Positions 44,917 to 54,855 are shown, numbered from the stretch's first letter. The stretch: DNA of 64,000 nucleotides from Candidatus Thiomargarita nelsonii (GCA_000785145.2 JSZA02000007.1:1-64000), one strand, 5' to 3'. Made by a program: numbers and translations. Notes: a model not told the origin generated them from the sequence alone.

Positions 44917-45675
44917 TTATTTTTTGACCGCAGTGAAATACCAAGTTGATACCGCCCAAAACGGGAGATAATCGGCAATCCACGCATTTAACTTTGCAAT
45001 CTTTTCGCCTCGTAAAATAAACTTCTCACTTAACGGTGCCCCCAGAAAAGCACCATGAGAGAAATCTTGAATCTTAAAACCAGCATCATTTAATGTTTTA
45101 ATAAGCGAACGACGGGTAAAAAATTGAACATGTCCTGAATCGTTGTTATACGGTATTTGTTTAACACTATGACGACGTTTACCAAACAATCGTTGCTTAA
45201 CTCGTATAATTAAATGCAAAAACAGGGAAAACCCAAACCATCGGTTAAGCCTTTTTTCATTTTCAAATGGACCATAGCCATTAGGCACCGCTCCGACGAT
45301 AATGCCATCATCATTTAACAGGCTATAATGCTCACGCAAAATGGCTACTGGATCATCAAGATGCTCAATGATGTCTGCATAAACAATCATGTCAAAACGA
45401 CTGCCTACTGGAATGTGATCCATAAAACTTACCTTTGTCCCAGAAAAATTAGCGCAGGCATAATCAAGGGAGGCTTGATGAATATCCACCCCGATATAAT
45501 CGACTTCATCGCGCATAAGAAATTGGGAAACCGCACTGCCATTTCCACATCCAAAGTCAAGCAACGCGATTTTACCACTAGAGAACTTTGCCAGTTTATC
45601 ATCTATCTTAGTCAAGATGTAACGCAACTTTTTAGTATGACCGTATATATTTTCTTTGGGTAATGATGAAGGCAT
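44917..45675 (-). CDS. Class I SAM-dependent methyltransferase
   Basis: This 252-residue protein has motif I IALLDFGCGNGSAVSQFL, an acidic strand-2 end YIGVDIHQAS and the post-I signature FDMIVYADIIEHLDDPVAIL, followed by NDDGIIVGAVPNGYG. That is a UbiG/Methyltransf_11-like pattern. It likely methylates a sugar or lipid carrier in the polysaccharide locus. A 16-base gap separates it from the next methyltransferase gene upstream, so they share an operon with wzx and asnB. Confidence 0.85.
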   Translation of the reverse strand: MPSSLPKENIYGHTKKLRYILTKIDDKLAKFSSGKIALLDFGCGNGSAVSQFLMRDEVDYIGVDIHQASLDYACANFSGTKVSFMDHIPVGSRFDMIVYADIIEHLDDPVAILREHYSLLNDDGIIVGAVPNGYGPFENEKRLNRWFGFSLFLHLIIRVKQRLFGKRRHSVKQIPYNNDSGHVQFFTRRSLIKTLNDAGFKIQDFSHGAFLGAPLSEKFILRGEKIAKLNAWIADYLPFWAVSTWYFTAVKK

Positions 45676-45691
45676 CGTACTTTATCAGTTA

Positions 45692-46516
45692 TTAGTTATG
45701 TTGCACTGCCAAGACAACAGCCAAGCATTCTCGGCTATCTTTTACGAGCCAGTTGACTATTTCCCTCAAGGGATAGCGCAGTTGACTCTTCCAACGAGGG
45801 GTACCAAAATTAGAATAATTATAATAATCTTCTCTCACCACCTTAAAGCCGCTTAGCTGGGCCAAATCACGAAGTTCAGCGATGGTAAACTCATGATGAT
45901 GACCAATAAAGGGTATTGCAGACTGATAAATAGAAGTGATATTGACTAGCGGCGTTCTTCCAAGCAAAAAATCAATCCTTTTAGGCCAATAAGCAATATT
46001 AGGCACCTCCACATAGAGTTTGCCATCGCGCTCAAGCATCTCCTTCATATTGCTCATAAATGTTTGTAGAGAATGTGGGTAATGTTCCAGCACCGCCATC
46101 ACCGTCACTACCTCAAAAGGGCCAGGTAGTTTTGAGGCGGCACTGAAAGGATCAATATTGATGATGGTAACGCCTTGTTCTTGGATGAATTCAAACAAAT
46201 CATCAAACGCGCTGCTGTAGTATTTTAACGATTCTGTCATTGAAACATGCTTAAAGCCAAGTTTTTTAAGCGTCAATGGAAATACCCCCCAAAACCCACC
46301 AACATCACATATAGAAATCTCATCTCCACTGGTGGCAAACGATTGGTAAGCCTTATAAAAACGTATCGAAGAACGCCGCAGGTAATTATTAAAGTCAAAA
46401 CGCCCCCAATCATAGCAGTGCTTGGCTATTTCAGCCTGCATTGCAGGGGTCCAATAGCGCATCACATTCGTTACTGTCGCCTGATAAATTTCCTCAAATT
46501 CCCGCAACGTTTGCAT
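45692..46516 (-). CDS. Class I SAM-dependent methyltransferase
   Basis: The 274-residue product has SICDVGGFWGVFPLTLKKLG as motif I, an acidic site INIDPFSAAS and FEVVTVMAVLEHYPHSLQTF, followed by KLYVEVPNIAYWP. It belongs to the Methyltransf_23-like group often found in surface-polysaccharide loci. Its start overlaps the 3' end of the flippase gene by 23 nt, so translation is probably coupled. Substrate unknown. Confidence 0.85.
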   Translation of the reverse strand: MQTLREFEEIYQATVTNVMRYWTPAMQAEIAKHCYDWGRFDFNNYLRRSSIRFYKAYQSFATSGDEISICDVGGFWGVFPLTLKKLGFKHVSMTESLKYYSSAFDDLFEFIQEQGVTIINIDPFSAASKLPGPFEVVTVMAVLEHYPHSLQTFMSNMKEMLERDGKLYVEVPNIAYWPKRIDFLLGRTPLVNITSIYQSAIPFIGHHHEFTIAELRDLAQLSGFKVVREDYYNYSNFGTPRWKSQLRYPLREIVNWLVKDSRECLAVVLAVQHN

Positions 46517-47774
46517 ACCTAATACCTTTTTTTATCCAGCGCAAGTAAATAATACTCAAGATTAACATCAGACCATAAGAAATGACTGAAGCCAAGGCAG
46601 CGCCCACAATGCCTTGGTTTGGAATGAGATAGAAATTCAGTCCAATATTTAACATGACCGCTGCGCCCGGAGAATACACCGTAATAATCGGCATACCGAT
46701 TGAGGCAAAATAATTCATAAAAACCGTATTGACTGAAAGCAGTAAAATACCCGGCATGAGCCAGACGAATGCCAGCACGGCGGGGGTAAAAGCCTTACCA
46801 AATAGGATATTAACGAAGGGGACGGCTAAATACACTGATATTATGGTAATAATTATCATGATTACCCCAACCATTGATGAAATTTGACGAGTGACTTGCC
46901 ACTTTTTCTCAGAATCTGTTAATGCCGACAATTTGGGAAATAAAATGGTTCCAATCACCACCGGAAACATATATACCATATCAGCCATTGTTGCAGCAAT
47001 AGAATAATAACCCGCTTGCTCTGCCCCCAGCATATATTGCACCATTAACAAATCGACTCGTAGTACCATAAATGCAAAAAAAGCAGCCAAGTATGCCTTA
47101 AAACCGTAACGAATGTTATCTTTAAAAAGATGGATTGAAAGTTTTGGAAAATACTTCAAATGAGGCTTTAATTTGCCTAACCCCCAACTGAAGCTGATGA
47201 TTAACGCAACTAATCCCATCAAAAATATATTTTCGACCGATACAGCATCTACTATTATTACTATGGCTATGAGGCTTACACCAAGAATCTTTGTGACGAC
47301 TTCAATCAGATTGTAGGCTCTAATCTCGTGGATGCCAATGAGCAGGTTTTGTACAAGGAGATAGGCGAGCCCAATCGGTATCCATAATAACGCCATAATG
47401 AGCAAAACACCGTTAACAGGTGCCAAATTAGGCCAAAGTGTAAATACGCTCCACGCAATAGTAACACCTAAACTGCCAAATCCAAAACTGACCAGTAAAC
47501 TATTACCCAAGAGCGTTGGTAACCTGCTGCGATCTTGTGCCACATAATATGTGTTTGAAGCATGTAAACCAAGATTACTAAATTGAACACCAATAGCGCC
47601 AATGGCAGCCGCGACAGCGTAAAGCCCTCTGCCCTCAGGACCAAGAATTCTTGCCACGATGACAGTGGTGAACAAGCCAATAGCAATGATAACAATACGT
47701 GCTGCAAAGGTTTCCGCTACCTTACGAATAAAATCAGATGCAATCGCCTGCGATAGATATTCTCTTATCTTCAC
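46494..47774 (-). CDS. Polysaccharide flippase, Wzx-type
   Basis: This 426-residue protein has about twelve membrane helices and MOP-superfamily features (IAIGLFTTVIVARILGPEGRG near the start, LMPGILLLSVNTVFMNYFAS later). I chose GTG 47774 (VKIREYLSQ) because it overlaps the asnB stop as GTGA; a longer frame from 47819 would only read asnB sequence. Such flippases move the undecaprenyl-linked repeat unit to the periplasm for Wzy. It lies between asnB and two methyltransferase genes in one operon. Confidence 0.88.
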   Translation of the reverse strand: MKIREYLSQAIASDFIRKVAETFAARIVIIAIGLFTTVIVARILGPEGRGLYAVAAAIGAIGVQFSNLGLHASNTYYVAQDRSRLPTLLGNSLLVSFGFGSLGVTIAWSVFTLWPNLAPVNGVLLIMALLWIPIGLAYLLVQNLLIGIHEIRAYNLIEVVTKILGVSLIAIVIIVDAVSVENIFLMGLVALIISFSWGLGKLKPHLKYFPKLSIHLFKDNIRYGFKAYLAAFFAFMVLRVDLLMVQYMLGAEQAGYYSIAATMADMVYMFPVVIGTILFPKLSALTDSEKKWQVTRQISSMVGVIMIIITIISVYLAVPFVNILFGKAFTPAVLAFVWLMPGILLLSVNTVFMNYFASIGMPIITVYSPGAAVMLNIGLNFYLIPNQGIVGAALASVISYGLMLILSIIYLRWIKKGIRYANVAGI

Positions 47775-49669
47775 GCCACATATTCCTTCCACCAAAGCGC
47801 AAAATTCAATAAATACCACACTTGTGGCCCTTTTCCCAGATCAATGAGCCGCATAACTTCTGCTTTATCTAAAAAATCTGTTTTGTCACAAAATGTACTG
47901 AGTTCTTGGCGTGTTTGCTCACCAAGCTTATCAAAAAACCATTCGTACACTGGCACACCAAAGCCTTGCTTTTTCCTATCTATCAGTTCATCCGGTATTA
48001 AGCCACGCACGGACTTTTTAAGAATATATTTGAGCGTACCGTTTCTAGTTTTGAGTGAAGTGGGTATGCTCATTGCTAATTCTACAAACTTATGATCCAA
48101 AAAAGGCACACGCCCTTCAAGGCTGACTCCCATACTCATTTTATCGACACGCATCAACAAAAGCTCTGGGAGACGGAGATTAAGATCAAGATAGCTCATC
48201 CAGTTAAGATGAGAGGTGTCCCAAGCCTTTTCTTCAAAACGCTTCCGAATGGGTTTAAGTGCCTCCCATGAGGTGTAGTCTGAAAAATGTCCACGTAAAC
48301 GCGGGGATAACAATCGCTGTTTTTGATTTTCAGTGAAAGCCTCCGCACCTCCCCAAAAGATGGGTTGATTTAATGAACCACGACGCAGCCATTCATAAGG
48401 AGAACTATGACTTTTACCGATAGCTTGTAAACCTATCAGGCCTAATTTCTTAAAGAAATTAGGCATCGGTAAATTAATGTAATTTTGTAGGTTCAGTGCT
48501 GTTTTCCAGCCAGGATAACCCCAGAATAATTCATCCGCACCCTCACCGACTTGACAAACGATAACACCATTATCACGCGCCAGCTTAGAAACGTAGTACA
48601 CTGGAACGCAGACTGGATCGGCAATTGGCTCATCCTGCAAATGTACCATCTGGGGAAGAAAATCCATCAGATCATCAATGTTGAGCAATCGTTCATGGTA
48701 TTCCGCACTGACTTCATCTGCCATCTGACGAGCATAGTGCAACTCATTCTGATAGCTTTTATATTCTCCCTGATATCCAATGGAAAAAGTTTTGACCGTT
48801 TTTCCTTCACCTTCCGAAAACAGGGCGGCGTTGGTGCTGGAATCAATCCCACCGGAAAGAAATACGCCGACAGGTACATCGCTGACTTTACGCAATTTAA
48901 CTGCTGTTCGTAACTCTGCCAAAATGCGTTCTGCAATTTCAGCTTCAGATACCCCGGTAAGCGGAGTTGTATGTTCCCAAACATCCCAGTAACGGTTTTC
49001 CCGAATATCACCATTTTCTTTGATACGCAACCATGTACCACCGGGTATTTTTTTTATGCCATCAAATAATGTATTTGGAGCCGGCGTGGTCAAAAAAGAA
49101 AGATAATGATAAAAAGCCTCTTCATTGACTGCTCGTTTCTGAGCCGTATCTTGCAACAGTGCTTTTATCTCAGAGGCAAAGGTAATACGTCCATTGTGAA
49201 CACTGTAATATAAGGGTTTAATACCTATACGATCACGAATCAACCACAATTCTCGTTTTTTAGCATCCCATAATGCAATCGCAAACATACCTCTGAACTT
49301 ATGAACACAATCAATCCCCCACTGTTCAAAGGCATGAAGAATGATCTCCGTATCAGAATGGTCAGTTTTCCACTGATGCCCACCCAACTTATTTAGCTCT
49401 TGACGAATTTCAGCATGGTTATAAATTTCACCATTAAAACTTACCCATAACGTTGCATCCTCATTACACATTGGCTGAGTGGCAGCGTCGGAGAGATCAA
49501 TAATAGACAAACGACGATGCCCTAAACCAACGCGCCCATCATTTGAAACATAAGTACCGGCGCCATCTGGACCACGGTGAGTCATGGTGTCACGCATTTG
49601 GGTGATATAGGGTTCGGTTATTTTGAAGTTGTTGTTATTAAAACAGAAGGCTCCGGTTATTCCGCACAT
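47771..49669 (-). CDS. asnB: Glutamine-hydrolysing asparagine synthetase-like amidotransferase
   Basis: The protein is 632 residues from ATG 49669, so that the nucleophile Cys2 follows Met (MCGITGAFCF); an upstream ATG would hide it. It has a class II glutaminase domain (HRGPDGAGTY, LGHRRLSIIDLS, FNGEIYNH) and a synthetase domain with the PP-loop FLSGGIDSS and VGEGADELFWGYP. In polysaccharide loci such enzymes are thought to amidate uronic acids, which would fit the ManNAcA made by WecB/WecC here. Simple asparagine synthesis is the alternative. It is coupled to wzx by GTGA. Confidence 0.92.
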   Translation of the reverse strand: MCGITGAFCFNNNNFKITEPYITQMRDTMTHRGPDGAGTYVSNDGRVGLGHRRLSIIDLSDAATQPMCNEDATLWVSFNGEIYNHAEIRQELNKLGGHQWKTDHSDTEIILHAFEQWGIDCVHKFRGMFAIALWDAKKRELWLIRDRIGIKPLYYSVHNGRITFASEIKALLQDTAQKRAVNEEAFYHYLSFLTTPAPNTLFDGIKKIPGGTWLRIKENGDIRENRYWDVWEHTTPLTGVSEAEIAERILAELRTAVKLRKVSDVPVGVFLSGGIDSSTNAALFSEGEGKTVKTFSIGYQGEYKSYQNELHYARQMADEVSAEYHERLLNIDDLMDFLPQMVHLQDEPIADPVCVPVYYVSKLARDNGVIVCQVGEGADELFWGYPGWKTALNLQNYINLPMPNFFKKLGLIGLQAIGKSHSSPYEWLRRGSLNQPIFWGGAEAFTENQKQRLLSPRLRGHFSDYTSWEALKPIRKRFEEKAWDTSHLNWMSYLDLNLRLPELLLMRVDKMSMGVSLEGRVPFLDHKFVELAMSIPTSLKTRNGTLKYILKKSVRGLIPDELIDRKKQGFGVPVYEWFFDKLGEQTRQELSTFCDKTDFLDKAEVMRLIDLGKGPQVWYLLNFALWWKEYVA

Positions 49670-49671
49670 GG

Positions 49672-50475
49672 TTACTTGACTGCCTTTGCTATCACATACC
49701 AACCCAATTTTGATTCTAATAATTTAATCAATGCTGAAGGAATAAGTTTCCCAAACAAAGAAAAATGGCTTTTATCAAGATGTTTAATCTTAATTGAAAC
49801 TTTACTAAAATCACTTAACATTATTTTCAATTCTCTAACAGAATAAGTTTTCACCAACGGCTTTATATGAATACCATCAGCACCTTTTTCTACTGTAGCC
49901 ATTAAGCCATCATAGCCTAATTTTTTTAATTTACCTTTAACTAACCCATTAATTAAGAGCATATTAACAATATGAAACGCACTGTAGCGATAATAAAGGG
50001 CAACAATAAATTCGCCACCTGGTTTCAACACTCTGTATGCTTCTGAAAAGCATCTAATCGTGTCAGGCGTATGATGTAGCACACCAAAACTATATACAAC
50101 ATCAAACATATTATTTGGAAAGTGTAATCTGCTGGCATCTTCTAAATGAAGTTCAGCCTCAAGCCCTCTGAATTTAAAATTGTTTTTAGCCACTTCAAAA
50201 TGCTTTTCGGTTATATCAACACCAAAGCATTTTTTTGCCCCCCCCAACGAAAATTGCACCAAATCCGTACCTTGTCCAAATCCAATTTCAAGGATTTTTT
50301 TTCCATTGTAGGCATCAAATTTAAAAAAATCTTTCATCCAAGGTGCATATACATCATAACGGTTATGTTCAACCGATAGAAAATAATCTAAATTTTCTTT
50401 ATTTCCTGCCACTTCGCCACAAGGTGTTTGGTTCCATTGTTTTTGAGCCGCTTGTTTGTGATCTGATGAATTCAT
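49672..50475 (-). CDS. Class I SAM-dependent methyltransferase
   Basis: This 267-residue protein has KKILEIGFGQGTDLVQFSLGG as motif I, CFGVDITEKHFEVAK, and FDVVYSFGVLHHTPDTIRCF with EAYRVLKPGGEFIVALYY, a typical Methyltransf_11 domain. Residues before motif I (KQWNQTPCGE) resemble methyltransferases from O-antigen loci. The stop lies 2 bases before the asnB start, and a duplicated oxidoreductase fragment lies 8 bases upstream of its start. Confidence 0.88.
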   Translation of the reverse strand: MNSSDHKQAAQKQWNQTPCGEVAGNKENLDYFLSVEHNRYDVYAPWMKDFFKFDAYNGKKILEIGFGQGTDLVQFSLGGAKKCFGVDITEKHFEVAKNNFKFRGLEAELHLEDASRLHFPNNMFDVVYSFGVLHHTPDTIRCFSEAYRVLKPGGEFIVALYYRYSAFHIVNMLLINGLVKGKLKKLGYDGLMATVEKGADGIHIKPLVKTYSVRELKIMLSDFSKVSIKIKHLDKSHFSLFGKLIPSALIKLLESKLGWYVIAKAVK

Positions 50476-50483
50476 ACTATCAG

Positions 50484-51079
50484 TTAAACCCTATAAATTA
50501 ATTTTTCAACATCAAAAGCAATCTCCATAGCCTGCACTTGCTGCCACAACGGAATAGCGCATTCTCCACTCTGCTTAATCGCCTGAGCAAACATTTCCAA
50601 TTCTTGCTTTTGCCCTTTATCCATCGTTTTGCTTTGAATGCCTTTGGCTTTGACACCAACAATATCCCGTTTCTGATAGTCATTCATCACTAACACTTTA
50701 CCATCCACATAAACTTCCATTTGTTCTTTAGGATATTTATTAGAGCCTAAAGCAGTATAAGTCAGCGTAGCTACGGAGCCATCTTCAAAGTGCATGGTTG
50801 CCACAAAATTGTCGTGACGCGAATAGTGATTAGTTGTTGGTGTTATCGCGTGAGCCGTAACATCAATCACTTTGCTACCAGTCAAATAGGTAAATAAATC
50901 ATAAATGTGGCAAGTTTCGCCAATATTGCGTCCACTCCCTTCTTCAGTATGTACCCAATGATCTAAAGGAATATAACCTGCATTCATACGGTAATTGAGG
51001 ATCATTGGATTACTGCGGTTTTTGGTTATTTCTTGGATGCGTCTGGCATAAGCTGAAAAGCGGCGGTTAAATCCAGTGA
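50484..51079 (-). pseudogene. Duplicated C-terminal fragment of the two-domain oxidoreductase gene
   Basis: From about 50505 to 51087 the DNA is nearly identical to 51769-52349, the C-terminal Gfo/Idh/MocA part of the gene at 51731-53884, at a constant offset of about 1,265 bp. The only sizeable frame starts at ATG 51005 (MILNYRMNAGYIPLDHW) and ends at 50484. No NAD-binding half is present, so this is a partial copy without expected function. A toxin-antitoxin pair lies between the copies. Confidence 0.9.
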
Positions 51080-51508
51080 CTAGGATTGGGGCTTTTTTAT
51101 AAATGGACTTATAATGGTCAATTTATTTTCTATAAGTTGATTGTGTTGCATGTCTTCAGAATATAGTACATTACATTCATTTTATAATGCGGTAGCAACA
51201 ATAATAGAGTCGTAGTAAGACAAATTGTATTTTTTCCTAATATTGGAAGCATGTACAAAAATTGTTTGTGTTAATTCTGCAACAATGTGTTTTTTATATA
51301 AGCTATCAACAATTTTTACAATTTCGTTTTCATTAAATTTAAACTTATATAAAAGATTCTTGCTTACTTCATTTACAACCTGCACACTAAGAATACTAGG
51401 AGTTAAAACTATTTTCTTTGAAACTTTTTGTTTGTCATTATCTTTATCTGAAAAAGCATAAAGAAAAATATTTGAATCAATAAAAATTCTATCTTTCATT
51501 CGCTTCAT
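51080..51508 (-). pseudogene. VapC-type PIN toxin with an in-frame stop
   Basis: The frame from ATG 51508 has PIN features: DRIFIDSNIFLYAFSD with the first acidic residue, and YYDSIIVATAL. A TAA stop at 51182-51184 then interrupts. Without a frame change the family C-terminus continues: NECNVLYSEDMQHNQLIENK, LTIISPFI, with a stop at 51080-51082. LYSEDMQH holds the late acidic residues of VapC. The toxin is therefore probably inactivated by one nonsense codon unless it is read through. The antitoxin gene overlaps its start. Confidence 0.85.
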
Positions 51509-51725
51509 CTCTTGATAAAAAATTAACCTCAGCAGGTATATGTCTTGGCTTGCTGGTTAATTCTTCAATGAAATCAATTTCAGGATTGTTTTTCATCTCA
51601 AATTGATTTATGACTTCTTTTCTTGAAAAAATTATTACCTCTATTTCATGGTTTATATATTCTGGAGGTATGGCAATTTGAAAAGTATTATTTTTCGGTC
51701 TTATTTTCTGGATTATCATTTTCAA
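51489..51725 (-). CDS. VapB-like antitoxin
   Basis: The 78-residue protein precedes and overlaps (20 nt) the PIN toxin gene on the same strand, the usual antitoxin-first order. Its N-terminus (KMIIQKIRPKNNTFQIAIPP) could form a small DNA-binding beta fold and the acidic, proline-containing tail (FIEELTSKPRHIPAEVNFLS) would wrap the toxin. I recognise no exact family; the assignment rests on size, order and overlap. With the toxin truncated it may be an orphan antitoxin. Confidence 0.65.
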   Translation of the reverse strand: MKMIIQKIRPKNNTFQIAIPPEYINHEIEVIIFSRKEVINQFEMKNNPEIDFIEELTSKPRHIPAEVNFLSRDEANER

Positions 51726-51730
51726 TACAC

Positions 51731-53884
51731 CTAACTTGTTAATTTAGTAAGTGTGTATTTTATCAATTTTTGCACCTCAAAAGCAATCTCCATAGCCTGC
51801 ACTTGCTGCCACAACGGAATAGCCCATTCTCCACCCTGCTTAATCGCCTGAGCAAACATTTCCAATTCTTGCTTTTGCCCTTTATCCATCGTTTTACTTT
51901 GAATACCTTTAGTAGCCACTCCTGCAATATTCAAACTTTTGTAATCATTCATCACTAACACTTTACCATCCACATAAACTTCCATTTGTTCTTTAGGATA
52001 TTTATTAGAGCCCAAAGCAGTATAAGTCAGCGTAGCTACGGAGCCATCTTCAAAGTGCATGGTTGCCACAAAATTGTCGTGACGCGAATAGTGATTAGTT
52101 TTTGGTGTTATCGCGTGAGCCGTAACATCAATCACTTTGCTACCAGTCAAATAGGTAAATAAATCATAAATATGGCAAGCTTCGCCAATATTACGTCCAC
52201 CGCCTTCTTCAGTATGTACCCAATGATCTAAAGGAATATAGCCAGCATTCATACGGTAATTGAGGATCATTGGATTACTGCGGTTTTGGGTTATTTCTTG
52301 GATGCGTCTGGCATAAGGTGAAAAGCGGCGGTTAAATCCAGTGAGTAGGAGGGGGGTTGATGGCTCTGAATTTTCATAAAAGGCTACAATTTTTTGCAGA
52401 TCATCCCGATTGATTGCCAATGGTTTTTCTACTAAGACATGTTTTCCTGCTTTGAGGGCTTGCAGCGTCATGTCGGCATGTAGATTATGACGGGTGGCAA
52501 TCAGTACAGCGTCCACTTCTTTGTCATTGAGCACTTGTTCATAATCAGTGCTGGCATAGTTAGCCTTGAATTGCTTGGCTGTTGCATTGGCATTATGTCC
52601 GGTACGGCTTACAATGGCTTGAATATGATAATCTTCATAAAGTGTTTGTAAATTAGGGAGATGCATACCTTTGGCAAAGCCACCTGCTCCGATTATGGCA
52701 ATCCTGATTTTGCATTTTCCAGCTGCTGATGCTTGTGGATTGGGAATGGTTCGTTTGAGTTCAATGTCTTGTGGATAGGATAATAGCACCATCAAGGGTT
52801 TGGCGGAAGAATCCTTTAGTGATTCGTAGGCTTGTGGTGCTTGTTCTAAGGGATAAGTTTTAGCAATTAAGGTTTGTATATTCAGTTTAGCATCTGCTAT
52901 CAAACGCAGATACTCCGCCATATTGCGATTTTCCGTCCAACGCACATAAGCAACAGGATAATCTAAGCCTTGTTCTTCATAGATATGATCATAACGACCA
53001 GGACCATAAGAAGTTGATATAAAAAAGTCCAATTCTTTTTGATAAAAATCAGCCCTGTTTAGATGCAATCCGACATCACCCACTAAAACAACCCGCCCTT
53101 TTTTGCGGCACATATTAAAAGCAGTAGAGACGACTTCATCAGAAGCAGTAGCGGCAGTAATAATAACACCATCAGCACCGATACCATCGGTTAATCTAAT
53201 GACTTGTTCAATCTCATTATCTTCAGCAGGATGAATACCGACATCCATGCCTAATTCTTTTGCGGTTTGAATACGGTCTTTATCAATATCAGTACCAATA
53301 ACGCGACAACCATTGGCTTTGAGCATTTGTACCGTGAGTTGCCCTAATATTCCCAAGCCAATAACGACAAAACTTTCACCTAGCGTTGGTGTGGCACGAC
53401 GTACACCTTGTAAAGCAATTGCGCCCAAGGTGACGGTGCTTGCTTCTGGAAACCCCAGATGATCTGGAACCGGTACAGTGAGGTTACGAGGCACACGAAT
53501 AATTTCAGCATGATGGGCGCATTGGGCACCGGCACAAGCAACACGTTCACCGGGTTGCAAATCCTCAATACCAGCTCCGACTTCTAATACGACTCCGGTT
53601 GCAGAATAGCCCGTGGGATTACCGGCCGAAAGTTTTCCATCTACAACGGAACGGGTTTTTGCCAAACCTTGAGTAGCTGCCATTTGCAATACTTTTTTGA
53701 CATTCTCAGGCTTTTTGAGTGCTTTTTTCCACAAAGGTAAACCGCTACCTTTGACACCGCTCATTTCAGTGCCAATAGAGATGCAAGAGTGATTGACTTG
53801 TACCAAGACAGTGCCCGGCTCCACTTTGGGGGCTGGCACATCTTCTATGACGGCTTGTCCTTGTTTTATTATTACTTGTTTCAT
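51731..53884 (-). CDS. Two-domain oxidoreductase: zinc-type alcohol dehydrogenase fused to Gfo/Idh/MocA domain
   Basis: This 717-residue protein has an N-terminal medium-chain dehydrogenase half (LVQVNHSCISIGTEMSG, SFVVIGLGILGQLTVQMLKA near residue 165). A C-terminal Gfo/Idh/MocA half starts at about residue 380 (KIRIAIIGAGGFAKGMHLPNL, VLVEKPLAI, GGGRNIGEACHIYDLFTYL). This fusion is regularly found in polysaccharide loci and is thought to oxidise or reduce a nucleotide-linked sugar, but I know of no firm reaction. A partial copy of its C-terminal part lies at 50484-51087. The gene is intact. Confidence 0.9.
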   Translation of the reverse strand: MKQVIIKQGQAVIEDVPAPKVEPGTVLVQVNHSCISIGTEMSGVKGSGLPLWKKALKKPENVKKVLQMAATQGLAKTRSVVDGKLSAGNPTGYSATGVVLEVGAGIEDLQPGERVACAGAQCAHHAEIIRVPRNLTVPVPDHLGFPEASTVTLGAIALQGVRRATPTLGESFVVIGLGILGQLTVQMLKANGCRVIGTDIDKDRIQTAKELGMDVGIHPAEDNEIEQVIRLTDGIGADGVIITAATASDEVVSTAFNMCRKKGRVVLVGDVGLHLNRADFYQKELDFFISTSYGPGRYDHIYEEQGLDYPVAYVRWTENRNMAEYLRLIADAKLNIQTLIAKTYPLEQAPQAYESLKDSSAKPLMVLLSYPQDIELKRTIPNPQASAAGKCKIRIAIIGAGGFAKGMHLPNLQTLYEDYHIQAIVSRTGHNANATAKQFKANYASTDYEQVLNDKEVDAVLIATRHNLHADMTLQALKAGKHVLVEKPLAINRDDLQKIVAFYENSEPSTPLLLTGFNRRFSPYARRIQEITQNRSNPMILNYRMNAGYIPLDHWVHTEEGGGRNIGEACHIYDLFTYLTGSKVIDVTAHAITPKTNHYSRHDNFVATMHFEDGSVATLTYTALGSNKYPKEQMEVYVDGKVLVMNDYKSLNIAGVATKGIQSKTMDKGQKQELEMFAQAIKQGGEWAIPLWQQVQAMEIAFEVQKLIKYTLTKLTS

Positions 53885-53931
53885 TTATACTTGTTTCATT
53901 TGTTTATGGTGAACTCAGAATTAATTTCAAT

Positions 53932-54855
53932 TTAAAATCTATGTGAAAATGTTTCTTTATTGTTTAAGATTTCATATACAATATCTCTAGCAATTTTTGG
54001 GTTAAAATGATAAGGATCTGAAAAGTTATCTCTGTTCCTAGTTATGCTGTTTATAATATCAAAGTCTATTACTTCTGATAAGCTAGCCAAATCTTTCTTG
54101 TACCTTATATACTCGTCTCTCAAGTGATATTCATCAACTTTATTTTGCAAGTCAACGTGAACGGGAGGAATAAAAAACTGTAATTTTATATTATTCGTTT
54201 TTGCATAATTACTGACTTCTGACAATTTTAATAATAAATGTGTTGGGTATCTATATTTCTCATAAAAAGATTTAGTCACCAATCCTAATTGGTGTTTCCA
54301 GAACTCTTTTTTATTCATTGGAGGGCGTTCTAAATTTAAATTTCCACCCATATATTTTGAATATAAATTAAATAATGAAGCCTTAAAAATAAAGAAGTTT
54401 AGATAATACTTGATTGGCGTATCAATCAATAAGTTAGCCTCTTTTGTAAAATTCACCTTATTGCTTTCATTAAATATATTAAATGGTATGCCAATGATGA
54501 CTCTTTCTAATTTTATATACTTAGTTGCAAACCAAAATGTGTCAATCACCTCATATAAAGTTCCTCCACCATAAGAAAAGTTATAAAAATTTTGTATGTC
54601 ATTTTCATAAAAAAACTGGATTTTCAGATCATCACTCCTACTGTCTCCCAACATAATAAAGTTATGAGTATTTTGACTAAATTCTGCCATTTTATATAAT
54701 CTATAATTCATTTTGTAACTGACTTCATGCTTTGGTAAGTCAAGTAAAATTTTATTATTTAGATTAAACGGATCTACGATATAATTTACAATGAATACGA
54801 AAAACAGTATTAATACTATATTACTTGATGTATATATTATGTATTTTTTATGCAT
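53932..54855 (-). CDS. SGNH-like acyl-transfer partner of an MBOAT protein
   Basis: The 307-residue protein has one N-terminal membrane helix (IYTSSNIVLILFFVFIVNYIV) and a periplasmic domain. The domain has a Ser motif NFIMLGDSRSDDL near residue 67 and a late DPYHFNPKIA (Asp-x-x-His), the catalytic set of SGNH/AlgJ-like O-acetyltransferase partners. It starts 3 bases after the MBOAT gene, the same pairing as AlgI with AlgJ or PatA with PatB. It probably completes acyl transfer to the exopolysaccharide in the periplasm. Confidence 0.75.
   Translation of the reverse strand: MHKKYIIYTSSNIVLILFFVFIVNYIVDPFNLNNKILLDLPKHEVSYKMNYRLYKMAEFSQNTHNFIMLGDSRSDDLKIQFFYENDIQNFYNFSYGGGTLYEVIDTFWFATKYIKLERVIIGIPFNIFNESNKVNFTKEANLLIDTPIKYYLNFFIFKASLFNLYSKYMGGNLNLERPPMNKKEFWKHQLGLVTKSFYEKYRYPTHLLLKLSEVSNYAKTNNIKLQFFIPPVHVDLQNKVDEYHLRDEYIRYKKDLASLSEVIDFDIINSITRNRDNFSDPYHFNPKIARDIVYEILNNKETFSHRF

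Noticed and set aside
48440..48464. Palindrome GCCTAATTTCTT / AAGAAATTAGGC inside asnB resembling the dispersed hairpins
   Set aside because: It encodes PNFFKKLGLIG, which fits the normal protein in this region, and its sequence differs from the dispersed family, so no insertion is needed to explain it.
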